Shown piece after piece: positions 17,333 through 26,400 of a stretch of 64,000 bases of DNA. The notes beneath the pieces are model-generated. The model was given only the letters and a program-made list of their open reading frames with translations. It did not search any database and was not told where the DNA came from. Position 1 is the stretch's first letter; each line of letters starts with the position of its first letter. Position numbers and translations under genes: made by a program. This DNA is from Cellulosimicrobium cellulans (GTDB lineage: Bacteria > Actinomycetota > Actinomycetes > Actinomycetales > Cellulomonadaceae): contig NZ_VEGH01000002.1 in NCBI RefSeq assembly GCF_007679345.1, positions 248,001-312,000 of the forward strand, read 5' to 3'.

Positions 17333-18991
17333 CTACGAGCCGCCCCCGACACGGAACCGGCCGTCCACCACCTCGGCCGTCGTCCCGTGCCACGTCCGGC
17401 GCAGCCACCGGTCGTGCGACGCGACCACCACAGCGCCCGGCGCCGCCCGCAACGCGTCCGCCAGCTCGTCCGCGAGCGCGAGCGAGATGTGGTTCGTCGG
17501 CTCGTCCAGCAGCAGCACGTCCGGGGCCTGCGCGACCAGCAGCGCGAGCACCACCCGTCGCCGCTGCCCCACCGACAGCTCGCGCAGCGGCCGGTCGACG
17601 TCACGCGCCGCGACCAGCCCGAGCTCGGCGAGCGGCACCGCCCCCGGAACCCCGGCCGTCACCAGGCCGTACACGTCCCGGGGCGTGCGGGGGTCGTCCG
17701 CCAGGCCGACGTCCTGCTCGAGCAGCGCGACCCGGACGTCCTGCGCGCGGCGCACCGTCCCCGCGGCGGGCACCAGGTCGCCCGCCAGCAGGTGCAGCAG
17801 CGTGGACTTGCCCGACCCGTTGGCCCCGGTGACCAGGAGGGCGGTGTCCCGGTGCACGTCGAGCGCGTCCACCCGCAGCCGGCCCGGCACCTCGGCGCCG
17901 CGGACGGCGAGCGCGGCGCCGTCGCCCCGGCTGCCGCCGGTGAGCGCCCCGCGGAACCGCAGCGGGCGCGGCGGCCGGGGCACGGGATCGGCCTCGATCT
18001 CGTCCAGCCGGCGCCGTGCGTCGCGGACCCGGCGCGACACCTGCTGCTCCACCCGGTCGCCCGCGCGGCCGTAGGCCATCTTGTTCCGGTCGGCCATCTC
18101 CCGCCCGGGTGCGAGCGTCCGCGCCGCCCCGCCCTCGCCCAGCGCCAACCGGAGACCGGCGACCTCGTCCTGCTCGGCCGCCCACCGCTCCTGCCACCGC
18201 TCGCGGGCGGCCTGCCGCGCCGCGCGGTAGTCCGCGTAGCGGCCCCCGACCACCCGCGGCCCGCCCAGGACCGGATCGAGGTCGAGCACCTCCGTGACCA
18301 CCTCGTCCAGGAACACCCGGTCGTGGCTGGCCAGCACCACCGCGCCGGGCAGCGCCGCGAGCGCAGCCGCCAGGAAGTCCGCTGCCTCGTCGTCCAGGTG
18401 GTTGGTCGGCTCGTCCAGCAGCACCGCGCGCGGCCGGCGGACCAGCACCGCGGCCAGCGCGAGCCGGGACCGCTGGCCCCCCGACAGCGTCCCGCTGGGT
18501 CGACCCGGGTCGACCCCACCGAGGCCCAGGCCCGCCAGCACCCGCTGCGCGCGGGCGTCGGCGTCCCACACGCCGACCGCCGCGGCGCGGGCCAGGGCGT
18601 CGTCGTAGCGACCGGCGGCCCCCGGGTCGTCACCCGCGAGCGCCGCGGCGGCGTCCTCGAGCGCGGCCGCCACCGCGTGCACCTCGGCGAGCGCCGCGCC
18701 CAGCACCTCGTCGAGCGTCGCGTCCGGCCCGAACGGCGGCTCCTGCGCCAGGTGCACGAGGTCGGCAGGGCGGTGCACCGCGCCGGCGTCCGGCTCCTCG
18801 ACGCCGGCCAGCAGCCGCAGCAGCGTCGACTTGCCGATCCCGTTCTCCCCGACCAGCCCGAGCCGGTGCCCCGGGTCGACCGCGACGGACAGGTCGGTCA
18901 GCACCCGGCGGTCGCCGTAGGCGCGGGACACGCCGACGGCCCGCAGGACGGGCGCGGGTGCGGGAGGGAGGGCTGGCACGGGGATCACCAC
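17333..18991 (-). CDS. ABC-F family ATP-binding protein
   Basis: A 552-residue soluble protein with two ABC domains and no membrane segment. Domain 1 has Walker A GENGIGKST (near 49) and signature LSGGQRSRLALA; domain 2 has Walker A GANGSGKST (near 375) and LSVGQRRRVVLALL, each followed by an intact Walker B LLDEPTNH. ABC-F proteins act on the ribosome, either in translation (EttA/Uup-like) or in antibiotic target protection; the interdomain linker (about 245-320, Arg/Glu-rich) is of moderate length and does not decide which. Start is at tandem GTG codons (18988-18991); the Shine-Dalgarno is weak and a GTG at 18979 is possible. Confidence 0.85.
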   Translation of the reverse strand: MVIPVPALPPAPAPVLRAVGVSRAYGDRRVLTDLSVAVDPGHRLGLVGENGIGKSTLLRLLAGVEEPDAGAVHRPADLVHLAQEPPFGPDATLDEVLGAALAEVHAVAAALEDAAAALAGDDPGAAGRYDDALARAAAVGVWDADARAQRVLAGLGLGGVDPGRPSGTLSGGQRSRLALAAVLVRRPRAVLLDEPTNHLDDEAADFLAAALAALPGAVVLASHDRVFLDEVVTEVLDLDPVLGGPRVVGGRYADYRAARQAARERWQERWAAEQDEVAGLRLALGEGGAARTLAPGREMADRNKMAYGRAGDRVEQQVSRRVRDARRRLDEIEADPVPRPPRPLRFRGALTGGSRGDGAALAVRGAEVPGRLRVDALDVHRDTALLVTGANGSGKSTLLHLLAGDLVPAAGTVRRAQDVRVALLEQDVGLADDPRTPRDVYGLVTAGVPGAVPLAELGLVAARDVDRPLRELSVGQRRRVVLALLVAQAPDVLLLDEPTNHISLALADELADALRAAPGAVVVASHDRWLRRTWHGTTAEVVDGRFRVGGGS

Positions 18992-19242
18992 CGGCTGCCG
19001 ACGCGCGCGGTGGGCACCGCGGGAGGTCGGCGGGGAGTCGGGACGGGGACTCGGGGCCGGTCAGATCCGCATGGTGGCGACGGTACGCGCGTGGTGGCGC
19101 CCCGCGCGAGGGATATGCGCGGGCTCAGGGCAGATCGGCACCTACCCGGGCCGGAAAGCCCCTTCGGGGACGTTCGTGCGTCCCTAGCGTCGGCCGGGCG
19201 GGTCGCCGACGCGACCCCCTGCGCAGCGCGGCTGGAGCGAGC

Positions 19243-19659
19243 ATGGTCCGGAACCGTCCCGTCCCCTCGACCCTCGACATCCCGGTGCGTGGTGGCAGGC
19301 ATCGGCGCGTCGGCGTCCTGACGGCCGCCGCGCCCGCCCTCGCGCCCCTGCTCGCCACCGCCGGCCCGGCCGGGGCCGCCCCGGGGGAGGACGCGGGTCA
19401 CGTCGCCGACGAGGAGGGCGAGGACGTGCGCTCGGGTGGCGGCGCCGGCGCCACCCATACCGAGCAGGCCGGGCCGGCCGTCGCCCGCGACGCCGCACCC
19501 AGCGGTACACCGGACTCGTCCGGGCGAAGCCCCTCCTCGACCGGCGCCGCGCTGGCATGGGCGGCGGCCGCCGCAGAAGCCCTGCTGCTCGCCGGGGGGA
19601 CGGCGCGCTTCCTCTCCCGGGACCGGACGGGGTCTGACACATCCACCGACGGGTCCTGA
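19243..19659 (+). CDS. Small secreted or surface protein with C-terminal membrane helix
   Basis: A 138-residue protein with a signal peptide (RHRRVGVLTAAAPALAPLLATAGPAGAAPGE, cleavage near AGAA), a Gly/Ala/Asp/Thr-rich low-complexity middle, and a C-terminal hydrophobic helix (STGAALAWAAAAAEALLLAGGTARFL) followed by basic residues. The layout resembles sortase substrates, but no LPxTG-type motif is present, so it is probably simply membrane-anchored. GGAG lies 7 bases before the ATG. I recognise no family. It is followed after 5 bases by the gene at 19665 and diverges from the ABC-F gene. Confidence 0.55.
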   Translation: MVRNRPVPSTLDIPVRGGRHRRVGVLTAAAPALAPLLATAGPAGAAPGEDAGHVADEEGEDVRSGGGAGATHTEQAGPAVARDAAPSGTPDSSGRSPSSTGAALAWAAAAAEALLLAGGTARFLSRDRTGSDTSTDGS

Positions 19660-19664
19660 CCGCC

Positions 19665-20270
19665 GTGACAGGCCCGGAACGGAGCGCTCGCCGGGACGTG
19701 CGCCTGCGTGCCTGGCTCCTGCGTCGGTACGAACACCCGCCGTCGGCGCGCGGGCAGCGCCGACGGGTGCGGCTGGCAGCCCTCGTCCTCGTCGTGCTCT
19801 ACGCCGTGGTCGGATGCCGGGCCGAGTCCGCCCGCACCTGGACCCAGGTCGACATCCTGCGCGACGCCCTCGCCGACGGTGCCTGGGACCACCGGACCAA
19901 GAGCACGATGAATGTGGGTTCGGGTTTCGTGGACAACATCGTCAGGGGCGCGTGGGGAGTCGCGAAGGTCCACCAGACCCCCGAGGAGGTCCTGGACAAC
20001 CTCGCCGCCGGCTCGCGCGCCGCCGGGATCAGCCCACCCCTGTGCGTCACGCTGGACGCCCGCAAGCGGGCCGACCTCACGAGCATGCGCCCGGACGCCA
20101 AGTACGCCACATACGCCTGCGAACCCATCCGCCACCGACGCGCCTTCGGCTGGCTCCTCATCATCCCCTACGGCAGGAACGAGGCCGGCAGACCGAACAC
20201 CCAGGTGCAGTACGGCCTCGGCCCCAACGCCGGCGGCCTCCGCCTCTTCTACCGCTGGCCCGACGGATGA
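19665..20270 (+). CDS. Putative membrane-anchored protein of unknown function
   Basis: A 201-residue protein starting at GTG 19665. A basic N-terminus precedes a transmembrane segment (about 37-51, LAALVLVVLYAVVGCRAES); VVGC could also be read as a lipobox. The extracytoplasmic part contains VDNIVRGAWGVAKVHQTPEEVLDNLAAGSRAAGI and two Cys (CVTLDA, YACEPI) that could form a disulfide. Base composition is lower in GC than its neighbours. I recognise no family. It follows the signal-peptide gene by 5 bases and may form a two-gene envelope unit with it. Confidence 0.55.
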   Translation: MTGPERSARRDVRLRAWLLRRYEHPPSARGQRRRVRLAALVLVVLYAVVGCRAESARTWTQVDILRDALADGAWDHRTKSTMNVGSGFVDNIVRGAWGVAKVHQTPEEVLDNLAAGSRAAGISPPLCVTLDARKRADLTSMRPDAKYATYACEPIRHRRAFGWLLIIPYGRNEAGRPNTQVQYGLGPNAGGLRLFYRWPDG

Positions 20271-20464
20271 CCGACCTCGCGTGCTCCACCCGCGCGCCTT
20301 CCACATCGTGACCCCCCACGATCCGTTCCCCGGACACCCGCCCCGCCTCGCGCCCGGGGTCTCCGTCGGCGCGCGGATGCCCCCGACCCGCGACCCCGGA
20401 GGCCAGTCCCCCGCCGCCCCCGCGCGACCGCCCCCGCGCCCCGGTTGCCCCCGGCAAGCGCCCC

Positions 20465-20495
20465 TTGACCGTCACCCGAACGGGTGACCTACTGT
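20465..20495 (+). promoter_or_regulatory. Promoter with 19-bp spacer filled by a palindrome
   Basis: TTGACC (20465-20470) and TACTGT (20490-20495) are separated by 19 bases that hold the palindrome GTCACCCGAACGGGTGAC (20471-20488, 8+2+8). Overlong spacers carrying a dyad are the hallmark of MerR-family promoters. It lies about 60 bases before the GH3 start. Confidence 0.55.
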
Positions 20496-20557
20496 CCCGA
20501 CGACGCGACGGCCGGCCGCAGGACGCACGGGCGGCCGCGATCCCAGGGGGTTCGACG

Positions 20558-23290
20558 ATGCACCCACGTTCCCGGCGCGCAGGCGCGACCGCGGTCCTCG
20601 CGGCACTGGCCCTGACCGTTCCCGTCGGAGCCGCCGCGGCGGCCTCGCCCGACGACGATCCCGCGGTCGAGACCGCGGTCACCGAGGCCCTGCAGGAGGG
20701 CCGGTCGTTCCCGTCCGACTTCTGGTGGGACGAGTCACCGGACGACACGGCCCGGGCGCGAGCGATCCTCCGGCAGATGACCCTCGACGAGAAGGTCAAC
20801 ATGATGCACGGGGAGCTGAACAACTTCTTCGGCTTCTACAACGCCCCGATCGAGCGGGTCGGCATCCCGGCCCTGACCATGGCCGACGGGACCGCGGGCG
20901 TGCGGATCGCGAACCCCGACGTCAACGGCAAGCTGTCCACCCAGCTGCCGTCGCCGCTCGCGCTGGCCGCGACGTGGGACGGCTCGCTGGCGCAGGAGTA
21001 CGGCCGGCTGGCCGGCGACGAGGCGCACCGCACCGGGCACAACGTGCTGCTCGGGCCGGCGCTCGACATCGGGCGCGTGCCGCAGGGCGGTCGCAACTTC
21101 GAGGGCTTCGGCGAGGACCCGCTGCTGTCCGGGACGATGGCCGCCGCCGAGGTGCGGGGCATCCAGTCGAACCCGGTGATCGCCGACCTCAAGCACTACA
21201 ACGTCTACACGCAGGAGCAGAACCGGCTGATCGGGGGCAACGCCGTCCTCGACGAGCGGACGCTGCAGGAGATCTACACCCGGCCGTTCGCGATCGCCCA
21301 GGCCGACGGCCGTGCCGGGTCGGCGATGTGCTCGTTCAACGGCATCAACGGCGTCCGCGGCTGCGAGAACGACGAGACGCTGAACCAGATCCTCAAGCAG
21401 CAGCTCGGCTTCCAGGGCTGGGTGATGAGCGACTACGGCGCCACGCCGAGCACCGTGCAGGCGGTCCTGGCGGGGATGGACCAGGAGATGCCCGGCAACT
21501 TCACCCCCGAGGTCGGGCCCGGTGACTGCTTCTTCTGCGGGCCGCTGCTCGACGCGGTGCGCGCGGGCCAGGTCCCGGTGTCGCGGATCGACGACGCCGT
21601 GCTGAGGATCCTGCGGCCGATGGTCGCCCTCGGGCTGTTCGACAACCCGCCGACCATCAGCCCGCTGCCCGAGGACGCGAACTCCGCGTTCGCGCGGCAG
21701 GTCTCCGAGCGGGCCTCGGTGCTGCTCAAGAACGAGGGCGCGCTCCCGCTGGGCGCGAACGTCGGGTCGATCGCCGTCGTGGGCGCCGACGCCGACGTGG
21801 TCGTGCAGGGCGGCGGCTCGTCGCTGGTGAACCCGACGCGGACGATCAGCCCGCTGCAGGGCATCCAGGACCGCGTGGGCGCGGGCGTCACCGTCACGCA
21901 CACGCCGGGCACCGACCCCGTCACCTCGGCGTCGCTGCTGGCCGGACCGGACCTCATCCCGTCGGACTTCCTGACCTCGGCCCTCGGGGACGGCGCGGGC
22001 GTCCGCGTCGAGTACTTCGACAGCGACGACCTCTCCGGGTCCCCCGCGGTGGACCGCACCGAGCCGTACGCGGGCATCAACGGCGGGTTCTACCTGTTCG
22101 AGGGGCTCAACTCGCAGTCGCCGCACTTCCCGCTCCAGACCAACGAGCACACGGCGTCGATCCGGTGGACCGGCACGCTCACCGCACCGGTGAGCGGGAC
22201 GTACGAGCTCGCCGCCACCACCAACGGCACCAGCACCGTCTACCTGGACGACCAGCCGGTGCTGACCACCGGCCCGTCCGGCGACCCCGCCGCGGTCACC
22301 ACGGCGCCGGTCGAGCTGACCGCCGGCCAGACCTACGCGCTGCGGGCGGAGTACACGAACGACTCCCCGGGCGGCACCGACGCCGGTGCCGTGTTCCGGC
22401 TCGGCTGGACCCCGCCGGAGCCCGTCGTCACCCCGAGCGTCCAGGCGGCCGCGCAGGCCGCCCGGTCCGCCCAGGCGGCGGTCGTCGTGGTGCGGGACTA
22501 CTCCTCCGAGGGCGGCGACCGGCCCAGCCTCGACCTGCCCAACGGCCAGGCCGAGCTGATCCGGCAGGTCGCGGCGGCCAACCCGCGCACGATCGTCGTG
22601 CTCGAGGTCGGCAGCGTCGTGCAGACGTCCGACTGGGACGCCGGTGTCGGCGCCGTCCTGCACAACTGGTTCGGCGGGCAGGAGCAGGGGGCCGCGGTCG
22701 CCGGGATCCTGTTCGGCGACGTCAACCCGTCCGGCCGGCTGCCCGTCACCATCCCGGTCGACGAGGAGTCGACACCGGTCAGCGACCCGTCGCAGTACCC
22801 CGGCGACGGACTCGACCAGCAGTTCAGCGAGGGGATCTTCGTCGGGTACCGCGGGTACGTCGAGAACGGCATCACGCCGCAGTACGCGTTCGGACACGGC
22901 CTGTCCTACACCTCGTACGAGTACACGAACCTGCGCACCGCGGCCGTCCCCGGGCCCGAGGGCGGCACGCAGCTGCAGGCGACGGTGGACGTCCGCAACA
23001 CCGGGGCGGTCGCCGGGACCGAGACCGTCCAGGTGTACGTCGGGAACCTGCCGACCCGCCGGGTCAGCAGCGCACCGGTGTCCCTGGCCGGCTTCGGCAC
23101 CGTCACGCTCGCTCCCGGCCAGACGCAGTCCGTGACCGTGACGCTGAGCCCGGAGTCGCTGTCCTACTGGGACGTCGGCCTGGACGAGTGGCGCACGCCG
23201 ACTGGCACCATCCCGGTGCTGGTGGGGGCGGCCTCCGACGACATCCGGCTCACGGGGCGCCTGGCGATCTCGGACGCGCTCGTGCGCTGA
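20558..23290 (+). CDS. Secreted glycoside hydrolase family 3 beta-glucosidase with PA14 domain
   Basis: A 910-residue exported enzyme. Signal peptide (about 1-32, AVLAALALTVPVGAAAAA); GH3 N-terminal barrel (about 60-370) with MTLDEKVNMMHGE, and GWVMSDYGA near 287-295 holding the nucleophile Asp; the C-terminal alpha/beta domain is interrupted at about 480-615 by a PA14 domain (VRVEYFDSDDLSG to the DAGAVFRLGW strand); fibronectin-III-like domain at the end. PA14 insertion in this position is known in GH3 beta-glucosidases and shapes substrate choice. It probably hydrolyses beta-glucosides or beta-xylosides outside the cell. No transporter is adjacent. AGGGGG precedes the ATG by 7 bases. Confidence 0.9.
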   Translation: MHPRSRRAGATAVLAALALTVPVGAAAAASPDDDPAVETAVTEALQEGRSFPSDFWWDESPDDTARARAILRQMTLDEKVNMMHGELNNFFGFYNAPIERVGIPALTMADGTAGVRIANPDVNGKLSTQLPSPLALAATWDGSLAQEYGRLAGDEAHRTGHNVLLGPALDIGRVPQGGRNFEGFGEDPLLSGTMAAAEVRGIQSNPVIADLKHYNVYTQEQNRLIGGNAVLDERTLQEIYTRPFAIAQADGRAGSAMCSFNGINGVRGCENDETLNQILKQQLGFQGWVMSDYGATPSTVQAVLAGMDQEMPGNFTPEVGPGDCFFCGPLLDAVRAGQVPVSRIDDAVLRILRPMVALGLFDNPPTISPLPEDANSAFARQVSERASVLLKNEGALPLGANVGSIAVVGADADVVVQGGGSSLVNPTRTISPLQGIQDRVGAGVTVTHTPGTDPVTSASLLAGPDLIPSDFLTSALGDGAGVRVEYFDSDDLSGSPAVDRTEPYAGINGGFYLFEGLNSQSPHFPLQTNEHTASIRWTGTLTAPVSGTYELAATTNGTSTVYLDDQPVLTTGPSGDPAAVTTAPVELTAGQTYALRAEYTNDSPGGTDAGAVFRLGWTPPEPVVTPSVQAAAQAARSAQAAVVVVRDYSSEGGDRPSLDLPNGQAELIRQVAAANPRTIVVLEVGSVVQTSDWDAGVGAVLHNWFGGQEQGAAVAGILFGDVNPSGRLPVTIPVDEESTPVSDPSQYPGDGLDQQFSEGIFVGYRGYVENGITPQYAFGHGLSYTSYEYTNLRTAAVPGPEGGTQLQATVDVRNTGAVAGTETVQVYVGNLPTRRVSSAPVSLAGFGTVTLAPGQTQSVTVTLSPESLSYWDVGLDEWRTPTGTIPVLVGAASDDIRLTGRLAISDALVR

Positions 23291-23312
23291 GCCGCCTGGG
23301 TCCCTCCGAGGT

Positions 23313-23380
23313 CGAGATAGGGCCTCCGGCACGAGGTAGGACCGTCCACGGTCCTACCTCGGCGCGGGGGCCCTATCTCG
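23313..23380. repeat. Nested inverted repeat (A-B-B'-A'), locus 3
   Basis: Between GH3 and hrpA. Outer arms CGAGATAGGGCC (23313-23324) and GGCCCTATCTCG (23369-23380) and inner arms CGAGGTAGGACCGT (23332-23345) and ACGGTCCTACCTCG (23348-23361) are each perfect complements. The arms are almost the same sequence as those at 5966-6043. Starts 22 bases after the GH3 stop. Confidence 0.8.
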
Positions 23381-23469
23381 GCGTCCGGGTGCGACGGGGG
23401 TGGCGCGTGATCGCCCTGCGCGAATCGAGATCGCGTCACCGGGGGCCGTGCGGTGACAATGGACCGCCG

Positions 23470-26400
23470 ATGACAGCCGCCGACCCCACCAGCCCCGCCC
23501 CTGCCCCCCGTCCCGCGAGCGGCGACGGCGGCGACGCCGCACCCGGGCGCCCCCGGCGGCGACGCGGCGGACGCGGGCGGCGCCCCGCCGGCGACGGCCG
23601 CGCGCCGGAGCAGCGCGGCCCCGACCAGCGCGCCCAGGACCCCCGCCGCGGCCGCGAGGCCCGCGCCCGCCGCCTGACCGCCCTCGCCGACGCCCGCCGC
23701 GCCGTCGTCCTCCCCCCGGTCGTCTACCCCGAGCAGCTCCCGGTGTCGGCCCGTCGGCGCGAGATCGCCGACGCGATCCGCGACCACCAGGTCGTCATCG
23801 TCGCCGGCGAGACCGGGTCCGGGAAGACCACGCAGCTGCCCAAGATCGCCCTGGAGCTCGGCCGCGGCCGGGACGGCCAGATCGGGCACACCCAGCCCCG
23901 CCGGATCGCCGCCCGCACGGTCGCGGAGCGGATCGCCGAGGAGCTCGGCACCACGATCGGCGAGCTCGTCGGCTACCAGGTGCGGTTCACCGACGAGTCG
24001 TCGGACCGCACGCTGGTGAAGGTCATGACCGACGGCATCCTGCTCGCGCAGATCCAGCGCGACCCGGAGCTGCGCGCCTACGACACGCTGATCATCGACG
24101 AGGCGCACGAGCGGTCGCTCAACATCGACTTCATCCTGGGCTACCTCGCCCAGCTGCTGCCGCGCCGCCCCGACCTCAAGGTCGTCATCACGTCGGCGAC
24201 GATCGACTCGGCGCGGTTCGCCGCGCACTTCGCCGGCCCGGCGGACGCCGAGCACCCCGACGGCGTCCCGGCGCCGGTCGTCGAGGTGACCGGGCGGACC
24301 TACCCGGTGGAGATCCGGTACCGCCCGCTGTCCCCGGACCGGCCGACCGACGACCCGGACGACCTGGACGCCGACGACGTCCGCCCGCGCGCCGGCTCCC
24401 GCGGCGCCGCGTCGAAGGGCGCGAAGACGCCGCCGCCCGCCGAGGACCGCGACCTCATGTCCGCGATCTGCGAGGCCGTGGACGAGCTCGCGGCCGAGGG
24501 CCCCGGCGACGTGCTGGTCTTCCTGTCCGGCGAGCGGGAGATCCGGGACGCCGAGGAGGCGCTGCGCGGCCACCTCGGCGTGCGGGTGCAGGACGCCCGC
24601 CGCCCCGACGCGGTCGAGCTGCTGCCGCTGTACGGCCGGCTGTCCGCCGCGGAGCAGCACCGGGTGTTCCAGCCGCACGGCACCCGCCGGGTCGTGCTGG
24701 CCACCAACGTCGCCGAGACGTCGCTGACCGTGCCGGGCATCCGGTACGTCGTCGACCCGGGCACCGCGCGCATCTCCCGGTACTCGAAGGCCACGAAGGT
24801 GCAGCGGCTGCCGATCGAGCCGATCTCCCAGGCGTCGGCGAACCAGCGGTCGGGCCGGTGCGGTCGCGTCGCCGACGGCATCGCGATCCGGCTGTACTCG
24901 GAGGACGACTTCGGCTCCCGCCCGCGGTTCACCGAGCCCGAGATCCTGCGCACGTCGCTCGCCTCGGTGATCCTGCAGATGATCTCCGTCGGGGTCGCGA
25001 CCGGGCCGGACGACGTCGCGTCGTTCCCGTTCGTCGACCCGCCGGACACCCGCGCCGTCCGCGACGGCGTCCAGCTGCTGACCGAGCTGGGCGCGCTCGA
25101 GACCGGCCCGTCGGGCACCCGGCTCACCGACACCGGCCGCGCGCTCGCCCAGCTGCCGATGGACCCGCGGCTGGCCCGGATGATCGTCGAGGGCGGTCGG
25201 CGGGGCGTCGCGCGCGAGGTGATGATCGTCGCCGCGGCGCTGTCGATCCAGGACCCGCGCGAGCGCCCCGTCGAGCAGCGCGCGCAGGCCGACCAGCTCC
25301 ACGCGCGGTTCGCCGACCCGACGTCCGACTTCCTCGCGTACCTGAACCTCTGGCAGTACGTCCGCGACGCGCAGCGGGACCTGTCGGGCTCGGCGTTCCG
25401 CCGGCTGTGCCGGTCGGAGTACCTCAACTACCTGCGGCTGCGGGAGTGGCAGGACGTCGTCACTCAGCTCAAGGAGCTCGCGAAGCCCCTCGGCATCACG
25501 ATGAACCCGCCGCGCCGCACCGACCGCGACCTCTCCGAGGAGCGGGACCCGGCGACGGAGGGCCGCGGCGCGCACCGGCTGGAGTGGGACGCCGACCGGG
25601 TGCACGTCGCGCTGCTGTCCGGTCTGCTGTCGCAGATCGGCATGCAGGAGGCGTCGGACCTGTCGGGTGCGTCCGCTCCCCGCGGCAAGGGCCGTAGTGA
25701 CGGCGGCCGGACGCCCGACCGGCGCGGCCGCAACGAGTACCTCGGCGCGCGCGGCGCGAAGTTCGCGATCTTCCCGGGCTCCGGGCTGGCCAAGAAGCTG
25801 CCGGCCTGGGTGATGGCGGGCGAGCTCGTCGAGACCTCCCGGCTCTGGGCCCGCGACGCCGCGCGCATCCAGCCCGAGTGGGCCGAGGACCTGGCCGGGC
25901 ACCTGGTGAAGCGGTCGTACTCCGAGCCGTCCTGGTCGTCCAAGCAGGGCGCCGCCATGGCCCTGGAGCGGGTCATGCTCTACGGCGTCCCGATCGTCAC
26001 CGGGCGGCGGGTGCTGTTCGGCAAGGTCGACGCCGAGCACGCGCGCGAGCTGTTCATCCGGCACGCGCTGGTCGAGGGCGACTGGACCACGCACCACGCG
26101 TTCTTCGCCGAGAACCGCCGGCTGCTGCGGGAGGCGGAGGACCTGGAGGCCCGGTCCCGCCGTCGCGGCCTGGTGGTCGACGACGACGCGCTGTTCGACT
26201 TCTACGACGAGCGGATCCCGGACGACGTCGTGTCCGCGCGGCACTTCGACCAGTGGTGGAAGGGCGCCCGCCGGAGCGACCCCGACCTGCTGACCTTCAC
26301 CCGCGAGCTCCTCGTGACCGACGAGGGCGGCGTGGACGAGTCGTCCTTCCCGTCGACCTGGCCGCAGGGCGACCTCGCGCTGCCGCTGACCTACCAGTTC

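Noticed and set aside
19167..19184. GGGAC-N8-GTCCC upstream of 19243 as another DosR-like box
   Set aside because: Spacer is 8 rather than 4 bases, so it does not match the other boxes.
19243..19659. Possible sortase substrate
   Set aside because: C-terminal hydrophobic helix and basic tail fit, but no LPxTG-like motif precedes the helix.
19398..20306. Minus-strand open frame opposite the two small envelope genes
   Set aside because: No membrane or domain features; the plus-strand frames have a signal peptide, a Shine-Dalgarno and sensible composition.
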